In this document: positions 53,273-61,721 of the stretch, piece after piece
Layout: each line of letters opens with the position of its first letter
How positions within the stretch are numbered: the first letter of the stretch is position 1
DNA from: Vulgatibacter sp035565615
GTDB taxonomy: Bacteria > Myxococcota > Myxococcia > Myxococcales > Vulgatibacteraceae
Direction: 5' to 3'
Assembly (NCBI GenBank): GCA_035565615.1
Contig: DATMSB010000165.1
Location: forward strand, 6,358-70,357
DNA: 64,000 nucleotides
Notes under the pieces: generated by a model
What the model saw: only the letters and a program-made list of their open reading frames with translations
Told to the model about the DNA's origin: nothing
The model's database searches: none
Program-made: the position numbers and the translations under genes

Positions 53273-54819
53273 GGCTCCAGCTCCCGCAGCGACGCGTCGA
53301 AGGGCTCGGCCGCGGCGATCACGCGCTCGGTGAAGGCGCGCCCGCCCCACCGCGCCGCGAGGTGCGGGACGCCCAGGACGCGCTCCTGGGGCGCGCCCGG
53401 GTGGAGGAGGCGCCGGAGCCTGCGCACGTTCTCCACCAGGGCCTCGTCGCGGCGTAGGCAGACCGCGGCGTGCCGGGCGGCGAAGCGATCGAGCGCCACG
53501 CGGACGGTGTTGCGGGTGCGGGCGAGCGCCTTCTCCATCTCGCCGCCCAGGGGCGCGGCGGCCTCGACCAGGGCGGCCTCCACCGTCTCGAGGAGCGACG
53601 CCGGGAGCGTGGGGCGCTCCCGCGCGCACCGCTCGAGGAGCACCTCCTCGGCGAGCGCGGCGTCGGCGGGATCGAGATCGAGCCTGCGCAAGAGGCGCCT
53701 GGCGCGGGGCTCGACGACGACGAATCGGGCGCGGTGCGCGACGAGCGGCATCTCGCGCTCGAAGAGCTCGTAGACGGGCGGGAGCTGCGCGAGGTACGCC
53801 AGCTCCCCTGGACCGCCGACGTAGCACGCGGTGGGCAGGAGCGCGTCCTGGAGCAGGGGCCGGAGCAGGGCGCTGGTGGAGAAGCGCAAGGGATCCCGGT
53901 CGAGGATCGAGACGAGCTCGGCCAGCTCGTGGCGACCTCCGCCCCCCACCTCGGCAAGGTCGGCGTCCAGGCGGTAGCGAGGGCCCTCGGCGCCGTCGGG
54001 GTGGAAGAAGGAGAGGGGCGCGCCGTCCCGGACGTGGACGGCCAATGGGTACCCTGCCGCGCGGATCCGCTCGCTGCGCGCGGCGAGGGCGGCGGAGATG
54101 GCCCTCGCGTCCTGCAGCGCCCGGAGGTGGACGGGGCGCCCCGCCTCCGCGAGGGCCTGCGTGCGCGGGTCCACGAGCACCAGCCCGGCGTCGGCGAAGA
54201 GGTCGGCGAGGACGCCGGCAAAGGCGTCGCCGAGCCGGGCACCCTCCCGGTAGTGGCGCCGGAGGAGCGAGAGGTGCTCCTCGGCGTGCGGGAGATCCCG
54301 CAGCTCGTCGCCGAGAAGATCGTGGAGGGCATCGACCTCCGCCGGGAGCCGGCGGTGGGCGATGGAGATCCGCCCCTCGTCGTGGGGGATCCGCAGCTCG
54401 ACGAGCCTGCCGTCCGGCGCGGCGATCGTGCAGGCGGCGATCTCGGGGAGGTCGTGGTCCTCGGTCTGCAGCCAGAAGACCGGCACCACCGCCCGGCCGG
54501 TCTCGGCCTCGAGGGCCCGGGCGATGCGGACGGCCGAGGCCGCCTTGTACAGGGTGTAGAGCGGCCCCAGGAAGAGGCCCGCCTGCTGGCCCGTCACCAC
54601 CGCCGCGGCGCCGGCCCGGAGGGCGGCGAGGTTGCGCGCCCGGGCCGGGCTCTGGCCGAAGCGGGCGTTCTGCGCCTCGAGCTCGTCCGCCACCCGGGGG
54701 TCGAGGGGACGGATCGCCCCCTCGACGGCGCGCCGCCTGTCGCCGGCGTCGCCGAAGTGGGAGGGGAAGAGGTCCTTCGCCTCTCCCCGCAGGTAGGACT
54801 GGGCGAGGCCGCGGGCCAC
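53269..54819 (-). CDS. bshC: Putative cysteine ligase of bacillithiol synthesis
   Basis: A 516-residue BshC. Family blocks are SYLRGEAKDLFPSHFGD near the start, VVTGQQAGLFLGPLYTLYKAASAVRIA, FWLQTEDHDLPEIA, ALLRPLLQDALLPTACYVGGPGELAYLAQL and ALVENVRRLRRLLHPGAPQERVL. BshC adds cysteine to GlcN-malate; the ligase activity is accepted from genetics but not fully shown in vitro. The N-terminal Rossmann-like core holds an ADP-type site and a C-terminal coiled coil. GTG start 54817-54819 lies five bases after the DUF2911 stop. It confirms the pathway together with bshA. Confidence 0.88.
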   Translation of the reverse strand: MARGLAQSYLRGEAKDLFPSHFGDAGDRRRAVEGAIRPLDPRVADELEAQNARFGQSPARARNLAALRAGAAAVVTGQQAGLFLGPLYTLYKAASAVRIARALEAETGRAVVPVFWLQTEDHDLPEIAACTIAAPDGRLVELRIPHDEGRISIAHRRLPAEVDALHDLLGDELRDLPHAEEHLSLLRRHYREGARLGDAFAGVLADLFADAGLVLVDPRTQALAEAGRPVHLRALQDARAISAALAARSERIRAAGYPLAVHVRDGAPLSFFHPDGAEGPRYRLDADLAEVGGGGRHELAELVSILDRDPLRFSTSALLRPLLQDALLPTACYVGGPGELAYLAQLPPVYELFEREMPLVAHRARFVVVEPRARRLLRRLDLDPADAALAEEVLLERCARERPTLPASLLETVEAALVEAAAPLGGEMEKALARTRNTVRVALDRFAARHAAVCLRRDEALVENVRRLRRLLHPGAPQERVLGVPHLAARWGGRAFTERVIAAAEPFDASLRELEP

Positions 54820-54824
54820 GAGGC

Positions 54825-55673
54825 CTACTTCTGCCAGCCGGCGATCGCCGCGGAGATCCGCTCCACGTAGAAGGGGTAGATCCGATCGCCCTTGCCGAGG
54901 GCCTGGGCCTTCTTGGCGGTCTTCACCGCGTCGGACCTCTTGCCGGCCTTGGCCTGGAGCTGCGCCTTCACCCAGTGGTTCCACCAGGTGGGCTTGATGG
55001 CGATCGACGCGTCGGCGTGCTGGAGCGCGACCTCGACGTCGCCGTCGTGATCGAGGAGCCAGCGCGCGGTCTCGAACGCGGGACGCCACGCGTCCGCCAC
55101 CGCCTTCTCGAGGTTCGCGGTGACGTGCGCGCCGGTGTCCACGGCCACGGGGACGGAGACGCGCAGCTTCTCCCACTCCAGATCCAGCCGGACGTCGTTC
55201 TCGGTGACGTTGGAGAAGAGAAAGGCGAGGCGCTCGCGGGGCTCGGCCAGCGCGGTGGGCGTCACCTCGATGCGGGCGACGTCCTTGGCGGGGTCGTAGT
55301 CGAAGCTGCCCCAGGTCTTCGGGTTGGAGTTCAGCACCACCGTCCACTTGGACTCGCCGGGGATGGTGAAGAGCGAGTAGGTGCCGGCGGGGACCTGGAC
55401 GCCGCCGAAGGTGAAGTCGCGGTTGGAGGTGAAGGTGGTGGCCTCGTTGGCGCCGGTGCGCCACACCTCGCCGAAGGGGACGAGCCCGCCCCAGATCGTG
55501 CGGCCCTTCACCGCGGGGCTCGAGTACGCCACGGCGAGCTGGGTGATGCCGACCTGCTGCTCCACCCGTGCCTTGGGGCTCTGCTGCGGAAGCTCGATGG
55601 CATGGGCCAGGCCGGGGGGGAGCGCGACGGCGACGCCTGCGAGCAGGGCCGCGATGAGGAGGCGGGCGAGCAT
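54825..55673 (-). CDS. DUF2911-domain exported protein, first in the bsh operon
   Basis: A 282-residue protein. A signal peptide (MLARLLIAALLAGVAVALPP, cleavage near AHA) precedes a DUF2911 domain at about residues 35-170: LPQQSPKARVEQQVGITQLA, GLVPFGEVWRTGANEAT, PAGTYSLFTIPGESKWTVVLN. The C-terminal 100 residues are helical and tetratricopeptide-like (LQHADASIAIKPTWWNHWVKA). DUF2911 proteins are frequent in Bacteroidetes and Myxococcota and have no known function. ATG 55671-55673 has AAAGGAG six bases before it. It leads the operon whose downstream genes make bacillithiol, but a role in that pathway is not shown. Confidence 0.8.
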   Translation of the reverse strand: MLARLLIAALLAGVAVALPPGLAHAIELPQQSPKARVEQQVGITQLAVAYSSPAVKGRTIWGGLVPFGEVWRTGANEATTFTSNRDFTFGGVQVPAGTYSLFTIPGESKWTVVLNSNPKTWGSFDYDPAKDVARIEVTPTALAEPRERLAFLFSNVTENDVRLDLEWEKLRVSVPVAVDTGAHVTANLEKAVADAWRPAFETARWLLDHDGDVEVALQHADASIAIKPTWWNHWVKAQLQAKAGKRSDAVKTAKKAQALGKGDRIYPFYVERISAAIAGWQK

Positions 55674-55819
55674 GGGGTTCTCCTTTGGTAGCGAGGGAAG
55701 GGGTCGGGAACGGACTTCGGGCCGGTATATTCCCGGTTTTTCGCCAGCGGGGACACGAATTTCGGGGCCGTCGGGGCGAGCGGAGCCCGGCGCCCGGGAG
55801 CGTCCGATCGGCGGCGGCC

Positions 55820-56629
55820 TCAAGTCCCGCCGCCGGGATCCGGCTCGTCGAAGACCTGCCGTCGGTGCCCCTGTCCATCCCGGGCGATGACGCGATCCCA
55901 GAGGCCGGGCGGGACGATCCTCGCCAGCCGCGTCGCCGCGGCGAGCGGCCACGGGAAGGTCACCAACTGCCGCCGCCTCTCGATCCCGGCGACGATCCGC
56001 TCCGCGGCGTCGCCCACCTGCATCAGGAACGGCATGTGGAAGCGGTTGCGGTCGGTCATCGGGGTGCGCACGAAGCCGGGGCGCACGTCGGTGACGAAGA
56101 CGCCGGTATCGCGCAGATCGACCCGGAGGCTCTCGAGGAACACCATGAGGAACGCCTTCGAGGCGCTGTAGGCGGCGCTCGCCGGCATCCCGCGGTAGCC
56201 GGCGAGGCTCGAGATCCCCACGAGGTGGCCGCGCCCGCGCTCCACCATCCGCGGCAGCACGGCGAGCAGGCTCGCCACCGCGCCGTCTACGTTGATCCGG
56301 AGCGTCTGGGCGCAGTCCTCCCAGCGGAGCTTCCCCGCCCAGCGCGAGCCGCCCACCCCGGCGTTCGCCACCACCAGATCGATCCCGGAGACCTCGTCGT
56401 CGATCCGGAGCAGCGCCTCGGTGGTGGCGACGGGATCGGAGACGTCGAGGGGCTCCACCCGCGCGGCGCCGCCGCTCGCCCGGATGCGGGCGGCGAGGGC
56501 CTCGAGCGCGTCCTGGCGCCGGGCGGAGAGGATCACCTCCACGCCCCGGGCGGCGAGCCGCTCGGCGAGCGCGGCGCCGATGCCGCTCGACGCCCCCGAG
56601 ATCCATGCGGTGCGGATGCCTTCGATCAT
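55820..56629 (-). CDS. Short-chain dehydrogenase/reductase
   Basis: A 269-residue classical SDR. The cofactor motif is ISGASSGIGAALAE (TGxxxGxG type), then LVVANAGVG, the catalytic Ser in GISSLAG, Tyr and Lys in YSASKAFLM, and RPGFVRTPM. ARRQDALEAL after beta-2 suggests NADP(H) use. The C-terminal 60 residues (PLAAATRLARIVPPGLW) may form a membrane-associated or oligomer helix. ATG 56627-56629 follows GGAGAGG. Substrate unknown. Confidence 0.88.
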   Translation of the reverse strand: MIEGIRTAWISGASSGIGAALAERLAARGVEVILSARRQDALEALAARIRASGGAARVEPLDVSDPVATTEALLRIDDEVSGIDLVVANAGVGGSRWAGKLRWEDCAQTLRINVDGAVASLLAVLPRMVERGRGHLVGISSLAGYRGMPASAAYSASKAFLMVFLESLRVDLRDTGVFVTDVRPGFVRTPMTDRNRFHMPFLMQVGDAAERIVAGIERRRQLVTFPWPLAAATRLARIVPPGLWDRVIARDGQGHRRQVFDEPDPGGGT

Positions 56630-56794
56630 GCGTGCCCTCTCCTGCCCGCACACTTATCCGACGGGGGGACGCCGATCCATCGGCGCGTGGCCCCTTGGTC
56701 GGAGGAGAGGACGATCGGGATCTCGGCGAGCCGCCGATCCATGGGCGCGTGTCCTTCTCTCGGCCGCGTTTGCGCAGGCGGCCGGCGCTCCGCT

Positions 56795-57877
56795 ATGAAC
56801 CGCTCTCGCATGCACGTCGGATCGCTCACAGCGGCGCGGCTCGCGGCCTGGGCCCGCGATCGCGGCGCCTCCCCCGCCGCCGCGGCGCAGCTCGCCCGGG
56901 CGGTGGTGGGGCGCTTCGCGGGGAGGGAGCTCGCCGCCTCGCCGTCGCGGCGGCTCCTGGAGGCGGCCGAGCGCGATCTGGGCTGGGACGTACCGCGGAC
57001 GGAGCCGGTGGAGGATCCCGACGGAACGATCCGCCACGCGGTGCGGCTGGCGGACGGGATCGTCGTGGAGGCCGTGGCGATCCCCCACCCGGCGCGCACC
57101 ACCGTCTGCCTCTCCGCCCAGGCCGGCTGCGCCCGCGGCTGCCTCTTCTGCGAGACGGGGCGCCTCGGCCTGCAGCGCCAGCTCGCCGCCCACGAGATCG
57201 TGGGGCAGTTCGCCGCCGTGTCCCGGCACCTGGCGGCGATCGGCCGGCCTGCTCCGACCAACGTGGTCTTCATGGGGATGGGCGAGCCCCTCGACAACCT
57301 GGACGCGGTGCTGGCCGCCGCGGACGTGCTCGCCGAGCCCTGCGGCTTCGCGGTGGCGCCCAGGCGGATCACGGTCTCGACCGTGGGCGTGGTGCCGCGC
57401 ATGCGCGAGTTCTATCGGCGGGGGCGCTACCGCCTGGCCGTCAGCCTGCACGCCGCCAACGACGAGGAGCGGCGGGCGCTCCTCCCCGTGGCGCGCACCT
57501 GGGATCTGGCGGCGCTGCGGGCCGCGATCGCCGAGTCGCCGGAGCCGGTCCTCGTCCAGTGGACCCTCATCGAGGGCGTGAACGACTCCGACCGCCACGC
57601 GGACGAGCTCCTCGCCTTCTGCGACGGGCTGGACGTGCGGGTGAACCTCATCCCTCTCAACCCGGGGCCGGAGGAGACGCTGCGGGCGCCGCCGATGGAG
57701 CGGGTGCGGGCGTTCCAGAAGCGCCTGCGCGATCGGGGGCAGCGGGCCCTGGTGCGCATGCCCCACGGCCAGGAGGTCGGCGGCGCGTGCGGTCAGCTCG
57801 CGGGGGCGCTGCGCGGCCGGCCCAAGGAGAGGCCCTCGCTCCCGGTGATCGGCGGGTCCCCGCTGCGGACGGCCTGA
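56795..57877 (+). CDS. rlmN: 23S rRNA (adenine-C2)-methyltransferase RlmN
   Basis: A 360-residue radical SAM methylase. The cluster ligands are Cys112, Cys116 and Cys119 (CARGCLFC), followed by VFMGMGEPLDNLDAVLAA, and ITVSTVGVVPRM with LAVSLHAAN. The second essential cysteine, Cys332, lies in GGACGQL near the end. The enzyme methylates C2 of A2503 in 23S rRNA and a tRNA adenine. ATG 56795 or 56810; the first is used. It is divergent from the SDR gene; a 20-base palindromic hairpin ends the transcript. Confidence 0.93.
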   Translation: MNRSRMHVGSLTAARLAAWARDRGASPAAAAQLARAVVGRFAGRELAASPSRRLLEAAERDLGWDVPRTEPVEDPDGTIRHAVRLADGIVVEAVAIPHPARTTVCLSAQAGCARGCLFCETGRLGLQRQLAAHEIVGQFAAVSRHLAAIGRPAPTNVVFMGMGEPLDNLDAVLAAADVLAEPCGFAVAPRRITVSTVGVVPRMREFYRRGRYRLAVSLHAANDEERRALLPVARTWDLAALRAAIAESPEPVLVQWTLIEGVNDSDRHADELLAFCDGLDVRVNLIPLNPGPEETLRAPPMERVRAFQKRLRDRGQRALVRMPHGQEVGGACGQLAGALRGRPKERPSLPVIGGSPLRTA

Positions 57878-57889
57878 ACCCTTCCGCTG

Positions 57890-57909
57890 CCCCGGCCGCC
57901 GGGCCGGGG
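57890..57909. terminator. 8-bp hairpin after rlmN
   Basis: CCCCGGCC (57890-57897), loop GCCG, GGCCGGGG (57902-57909). It lies 13 bases after the rlmN stop and before the convergent remnant at 57930, so it may serve both directions. Confidence 0.55.
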
Positions 57910-57929
57910 AGAAGGAGCGGGATCGCCCT

Positions 57930-58185
57930 TCACGCCGGGCGTGAGCCGTCGAACCGCCGCCGCATGGCCCCAAGCGCGATGGCGAGGCCGGCGAAGAGCA
58001 GGGCGCCGCCGCCGCCCGCGCGCAATAGTCCTCGTGGACGGCAGGATGCGGCGCGGCGCTGCCCAGGAGGCTCGAGACGTCGCCGATGGGCGAGAGGTCG
58101 CCCCGCCGCGGATCCGCGTACCACCCGTCGAACGAGCCGAGGTCCACCTCGGCGAGGTTCGACGCCTCCTCGTGGATCGCCCCCG
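57930..58185 (-). pseudogene. Remnant of the C-terminal end of a surface-anchored protein
   Basis: The minus strand gives AEVDLGSFDGWYADPRRGDL, then PIGDVSSLLGSA, HPAVHEDYCARA and, after a frameshift in a GC run, AGGGGALLFAGLAIALGAMRRRFDGSRPA to a TGA at 57930-57932. A hydrophobic helix followed by an Arg-rich tail is the layout of C-terminal sorting or anchor segments. The start of the gene is missing; directly upstream is the stop of the His-rich gene. The parent family is not recognised. Confidence 0.45.
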
Positions 58186-58719
58186 TCAGTGGGCGAGGGG
58201 CTTCCAGTCCGGGTGGTCGAAGTGCTTGGCGTACGCCTCCAGGGCGCGGACGATCTGGACCACGCCCATCATGCGGTCGCCGTCGGCCTTCATGACCTTG
58301 GCGCCGTCGAAGAAGTCCACCAGGAGGATGTGGAGCTGCGCGTCGACGTCCGGAGGGAGCTTGCACTCGGCCATGATGGAGACGAGCCGCTTCTCGACCC
58401 GGCCGGCGAGGGCCTGGTACTGCTCGGCGGTGAAGGTCTTGGCGTGGATCGCCTTCACGTGGGGCTGCAGCTCGTCGCGCAGGGCCTCCATGCCGGCGCG
58501 GAGCGGGGCGTCCGTCTGCCACTTCTTCCCGTCGTTCAGACGCAGGGTCGCACCCGGCGCGTTCCCGTGGTCGTGCCCGTGTTCGTGTGCGTGGTCGTGG
58601 TGGTGTGCGTGGTCGTGGTGGTGTGCGTGATCGGCGGCGGGCTCCGCCGCAAGCGCCGTGGGGGCGAGGAGGAGGCTCGCCGCACCTGCGGCCACCTTGA
58701 GAATCCGGATGGATGCCAT
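58186..58719 (-). CDS. His-rich periplasmic protein (DnrO-like)
   Basis: A 177-residue protein. A signal peptide (residues 1-24, cleavage after ALA) precedes a His/Asp-rich segment, residues 29-55, with an 18-base tandem repeat encoding HDHAHH units and HEHGHDHG. The rest is an all-alpha domain with GKKWQTDAPLRAGMEALRDELQ, ALAGRVEKRLVSIMAECKLPPD and LHILLVDFFDGAKVMK. It resembles Xanthomonas proteins annotated DnrO-like, of unknown role. The His stretch suggests Zn, Ni or Cu binding, in line with copA and the cupredoxin elsewhere in the window. ATG 58719 has AAAGGA. Confidence 0.75.
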   Translation of the reverse strand: MASIRILKVAAGAASLLLAPTALAAEPAADHAHHHDHAHHHDHAHEHGHDHGNAPGATLRLNDGKKWQTDAPLRAGMEALRDELQPHVKAIHAKTFTAEQYQALAGRVEKRLVSIMAECKLPPDVDAQLHILLVDFFDGAKVMKADGDRMMGVVQIVRALEAYAKHFDHPDWKPLAH

Positions 58720-58845
58720 GTCGTTCCTTTCGCGGTCGAGGAGCAGGTGTGGCTCCTCCTCCCTCGTAACCGCCGAGGCGCTCCGGCGCGGCCACGGGAG
58801 GCGCCGGAGCGTATGACCTGGATCATCTTCGGAAGGCGGGTCGGG

Positions 58846-59475
58846 CTACTTCTTCCCGAGCCCCTCGGCGGCGAAGGCGCGCTGGGCGGCGGGGCGGGCC
58901 TTCAGCGCCTCGGCGTGCCGGCGGAGGTTCGGGAAGCGGGCGAGGTCGAGCTTGGCGACCGGCTCCGCCCAGGAGACGAAGACGTACAGATAGGGATCGA
59001 CCACCGAGTAGCTCTCGCCCAGGGCCCAGGGGCCCTCGCCCAGCCGCTCTTCGGCGATTCCGAGGCACTTCTCCACCCGCGCGATCGCCACCCTTCTGGC
59101 GTCGTCGTGCCGGGCGGGATCCGACACCGCGCCCGCCGGGTTGAAGATCCGGCCGTAGGCCGGGTGCACCGTGGTGCCGAGGAAGGCGATCCACTCGTCG
59201 GCCCGGGCCCTCTCGAAGGTGCCCTCCTGGGGCAGGAGCTTCTTCTCGGGGACCTGCGCCGCCACCCAGTGCAGGATCGCGGAGTTCTGGGTGAGGACCC
59301 TTCCGTCGTCGAAGACGAGGACGGGCACCTGGGCCATGGGGTTGAGGCGCTTCACCTCCTCGAACGACGGCTCCCCCTTCTGGACGGGCCGGTACTCGTA
59401 CGGGATCCCCGCCTCCTCGAAGACGATGTGGGGGGCGAGAGGGCAGGCGCCGGGCAGACCGAACAGCTTCACCAT
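58846..59475 (-). CDS. Glutathione S-transferase family protein (beta-like)
   Basis: A 209-residue GST. The N-terminal thioredoxin fold opens with KLFGLPGACPLAPHIVFEEAG, where the CPLAPH pattern is typical of beta-class GSTs; the thiol is Cys11. The cis-proline block is MAQVPVL and the second-domain motif YSVVDPYLYVFVSW. ATG 59473-59475 follows GGAGGA with seven bases between. It is unrelated in detail to the GST at 556. Function and thiol unknown. 59476-59709 upstream contains no recognisable gene. Confidence 0.88.
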   Translation of the reverse strand: MVKLFGLPGACPLAPHIVFEEAGIPYEYRPVQKGEPSFEEVKRLNPMAQVPVLVFDDGRVLTQNSAILHWVAAQVPEKKLLPQEGTFERARADEWIAFLGTTVHPAYGRIFNPAGAVSDPARHDDARRVAIARVEKCLGIAEERLGEGPWALGESYSVVDPYLYVFVSWAEPVAKLDLARFPNLRRHAEALKARPAAQRAFAAEGLGKK

Positions 59476-59709
59476 TACGGATCCTCCAGGGGCCGGGATG
59501 GCCCGAGTGAACGGCTGCATGATGCAGGGCGCGGCGCATGGTTGCTCGGCAAGGAACGGGATGGAGTCGAGCCGGCGACGGCTCGAGGCCGCGCGGCGCC
59601 TCGACCGGGGTGGGCGGGTACCCCCGAACCGGAGCCTCTCGAGGGTTTCCTGCCGGCGGATGCGCGCTCTCGATGCCTCCTGCGCGCGCGGCGGTGCTAC
59701 CTTGGAGCG

Positions 59710-60591
59710 ATGCCGCCTGCGATCATCGTCCACGGAGGCGCGGGCGCCATCGCCAGCGACGACCGCGCCGCGGCGTGCGCCGACGGCTGCCTCGCCGCCG
59801 CCCGGATCGGCCACGCCATCCTTTCCCGGGGAGGAAGCGCCCTCGACGCGGTGGAGGCGGCCTGCGCCGCCCTCGAGGACGATCCCCTCTTCAACGCCGG
59901 CACGGGCTCGTGCCTGAACGCCGACGGAGAGGTCGAGCTGGACGCCTCGATCATGGAGGGATCGACCCTGCGCGCGGGAGGCGTCGCGCTGGTGCGGACC
60001 GTGAAGAACCCGATCCGCCTGGCGCGCCTGGTGATGGAGCGATCGCCCCACGTGCTCCTCGCCGGCGAGGGCGTCGAGCGCTTCGCGCGGGAGCAGGGGC
60101 TGGCGCCCCATCCGCCCGCCCTCCTCGTCACCGATCGCGCCCTGGAGAGGTGGAGGGAGGAGCGGGCAAAGGGGATCGCGCCAAGGCTCGGCACCGTGGG
60201 CGCGGTGGCGATCGACGGCGCGGGGCGGGTGGCGGCCGCGACCTCCACCGGCGGCACCAGCGGGAAGCTCGCCGGGAGGATCGGCGACTCGCCCCTGCCG
60301 GGCAGCGGGCTCTACGCCGACGACGAGGCCGGGGCCGTCTCCGCCACGGGGCAGGGCGAGGCGATCATCCGGGTGGTCCTCTCCAAGCTCGTCTGCGATC
60401 GGATGGCGGCGGGCGATCCGGCGGAGGTCGCCGCGGCGGCCGGCGTGCGGCAGCTCGCCCGTGTGGGAGGAGAGGGCGGGGTCATCGCGGTGGATCGCCG
60501 AGGCCGCCTCGGCTTCGCCATGAACACCCCGCGGATGAGCCGCGCGTCGATCGACGCCGACGGCAGCGAGGCGAAGGGCTTCGAGCCCTAG
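59710..60591 (+). CDS. Isoaspartyl peptidase/L-asparaginase (Ntn-hydrolase)
   Basis: A 293-residue type-2 asparaginase precursor. It begins PAIIVHGGAGAI, has LEDDPLFNAGTGSCLNADGEVELDASIMEGS, and the autocleavage site before Thr162 (LGTVGAVAID), which becomes the N-terminal nucleophile of the beta subunit. Later blocks are TGGTSGKLAGRIGDSPLPGSG and GQGEAIIR. It removes isoaspartyl residues from dipeptides and hydrolyses asparagine. ATG 59710 has GGAG just upstream. No neighbouring peptide transporter. Confidence 0.9.
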   Translation: MPPAIIVHGGAGAIASDDRAAACADGCLAAARIGHAILSRGGSALDAVEAACAALEDDPLFNAGTGSCLNADGEVELDASIMEGSTLRAGGVALVRTVKNPIRLARLVMERSPHVLLAGEGVERFAREQGLAPHPPALLVTDRALERWREERAKGIAPRLGTVGAVAIDGAGRVAAATSTGGTSGKLAGRIGDSPLPGSGLYADDEAGAVSATGQGEAIIRVVLSKLVCDRMAAGDPAEVAAAAGVRQLARVGGEGGVIAVDRRGRLGFAMNTPRMSRASIDADGSEAKGFEP

Positions 60592-60689
60592 CGATCCGGA
60601 AGGGCGCGGCCGGGTGCGGGCGTGCTTGCGGCCAGGTGAATGCCGATACCTGGCTCAGCGCGTGGGGCGCCCGCGCTCGGCCGTTCCGG

Positions 60690-60870
60690 ACAGCGGCGCG
60701 CCGCCTCCCGTACGATGGCTGCCTTCCGGTGGGGCGGCTGCATGCTCAGCATCGCCTCGCCCAGCACGAGCGACGCGGCGCCGTCGGGCAGCGGCACCTC
60801 GGAGGCGTCGCCCTGGAGGATCCGCGCGTCGGCGCGTCCCGCCGACGCGCTTCCATCGGTTGCATCTCCG
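60690..60870 (-). pseudogene. Remnant of a SAM-dependent methyltransferase
   Basis: The minus-strand frame includes ARILQGDASEVPLPDGAASLVLGEAMLSMQPPHRKAAIV, the motif II to motif III region of class I methyltransferases (GDA, LVLGEAMLSM). Motif I and the C-terminus are missing, and the frame starts and ends in unrelated sequence. The surrounding 60592-61161 region holds no other gene; the dps start is at 61162. Confidence 0.55.
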
Positions 60871-61161
60871 TCCTCTTTTTTGATAGCCGGTCTGCAGCTC
60901 GTTCTCGAGATGTTTCGAAAATTGCGCGGAACCCCCGCCTTCGCCAACTCCCCGTTCGAGCGGATGAGCGGCGCTCGAGCGCTTCATTCGAACGGCTACC
61001 GGGAGGAGCGTCCTCTGCGGGACAGCGCCTCGAAAGGATCGTCCCGGCACGCGGCGCGAGCCTGTACCCTCCCCTCGCCACCCGCCCGGCGGGAACGAAG
61101 CCGCCCCTCGGGCATCCAGGCAAGCGTCGCCGGCCCCCCCTCGGCGAGAAAGGATTCCACG

Positions 61162-61629
61162 ATGAAGATCGACATCGGCATCGACGCCGAGCAGCGCGAG
61201 GAGATCGCGAAGGGCCTGTCCCGCGTGCTCGCGGACTCCTACACGCTGTACCTCCAGACCCACAACTTCCACTGGAACGTCACCGGGCCCATGTTCCAGA
61301 CGCTGCACCTCATGTTCGAGACGCAGTACGGCGAGCTGGCACAGGCGGTGGACCAGATCGCCGAGCGGATCCGGGCGCTGGGGCTGCCGGCGCCGGGGAC
61401 CTACAAGCAGTTCGGCGAGCTCTCCTCGGTGCGGGAAGTGGAGGGCGCGCCCAAGGCGGAGGACATGATCCGCACCCTCGTGCAGGGCCACGAGACCGTC
61501 GCCCGCACGGCCCGCGAGGTCTTCAAGGCCTGCGAGGCCGCCAACGATCAGCCCTCCTGCGATCTGCTCACGCAGCGCATGCAGACCCACGAGAAGACCG
61601 CCTGGATGCTGCGCAGCCTCCTCGAGTGA
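61162..61629 (+). CDS. dps: Dps-family DNA-binding ferroxidase
   Basis: A 155-residue Dps/starvation ferritin. The ferroxidase residues are in TLYLQTHNFHWNVTGPMFQTLHLMFETQY (His and Asp/Glu positions), with the AERIRALGLPAPGTYKQF turn following. It sits on DNA, oxidises Fe(II) with peroxide and protects DNA in stationary phase. The short N-terminus (MKIDIGIDAEQREEIAKGL) lacks a basic DNA tail, so binding may be weak. ATG 61162 has GAAAGGA. A 9-base-stem hairpin follows. Confidence 0.93.
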   Translation: MKIDIGIDAEQREEIAKGLSRVLADSYTLYLQTHNFHWNVTGPMFQTLHLMFETQYGELAQAVDQIAERIRALGLPAPGTYKQFGELSSVREVEGAPKAEDMIRTLVQGHETVARTAREVFKACEAANDQPSCDLLTQRMQTHEKTAWMLRSLLE

Positions 61630-61642
61630 TCGACGACGGGGC

Positions 61643-61672
61643 CCGAGGGCGCCTGCGAGCGATCGCCCTCGG
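61643..61672 (+). terminator. 9-bp hairpin after dps
   Basis: CCGAGGGCG (61643-61651) pairs with CGCCCTCGG (61664-61672) around a 12-base loop, 14 bases after the dps stop. Confidence 0.5.
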
Positions 61673-61721
61673 ATCCCGCGGGGCGTTCCTTCCCTCGCCC
61701 CGGGCCTGCTACACCTGGGGC

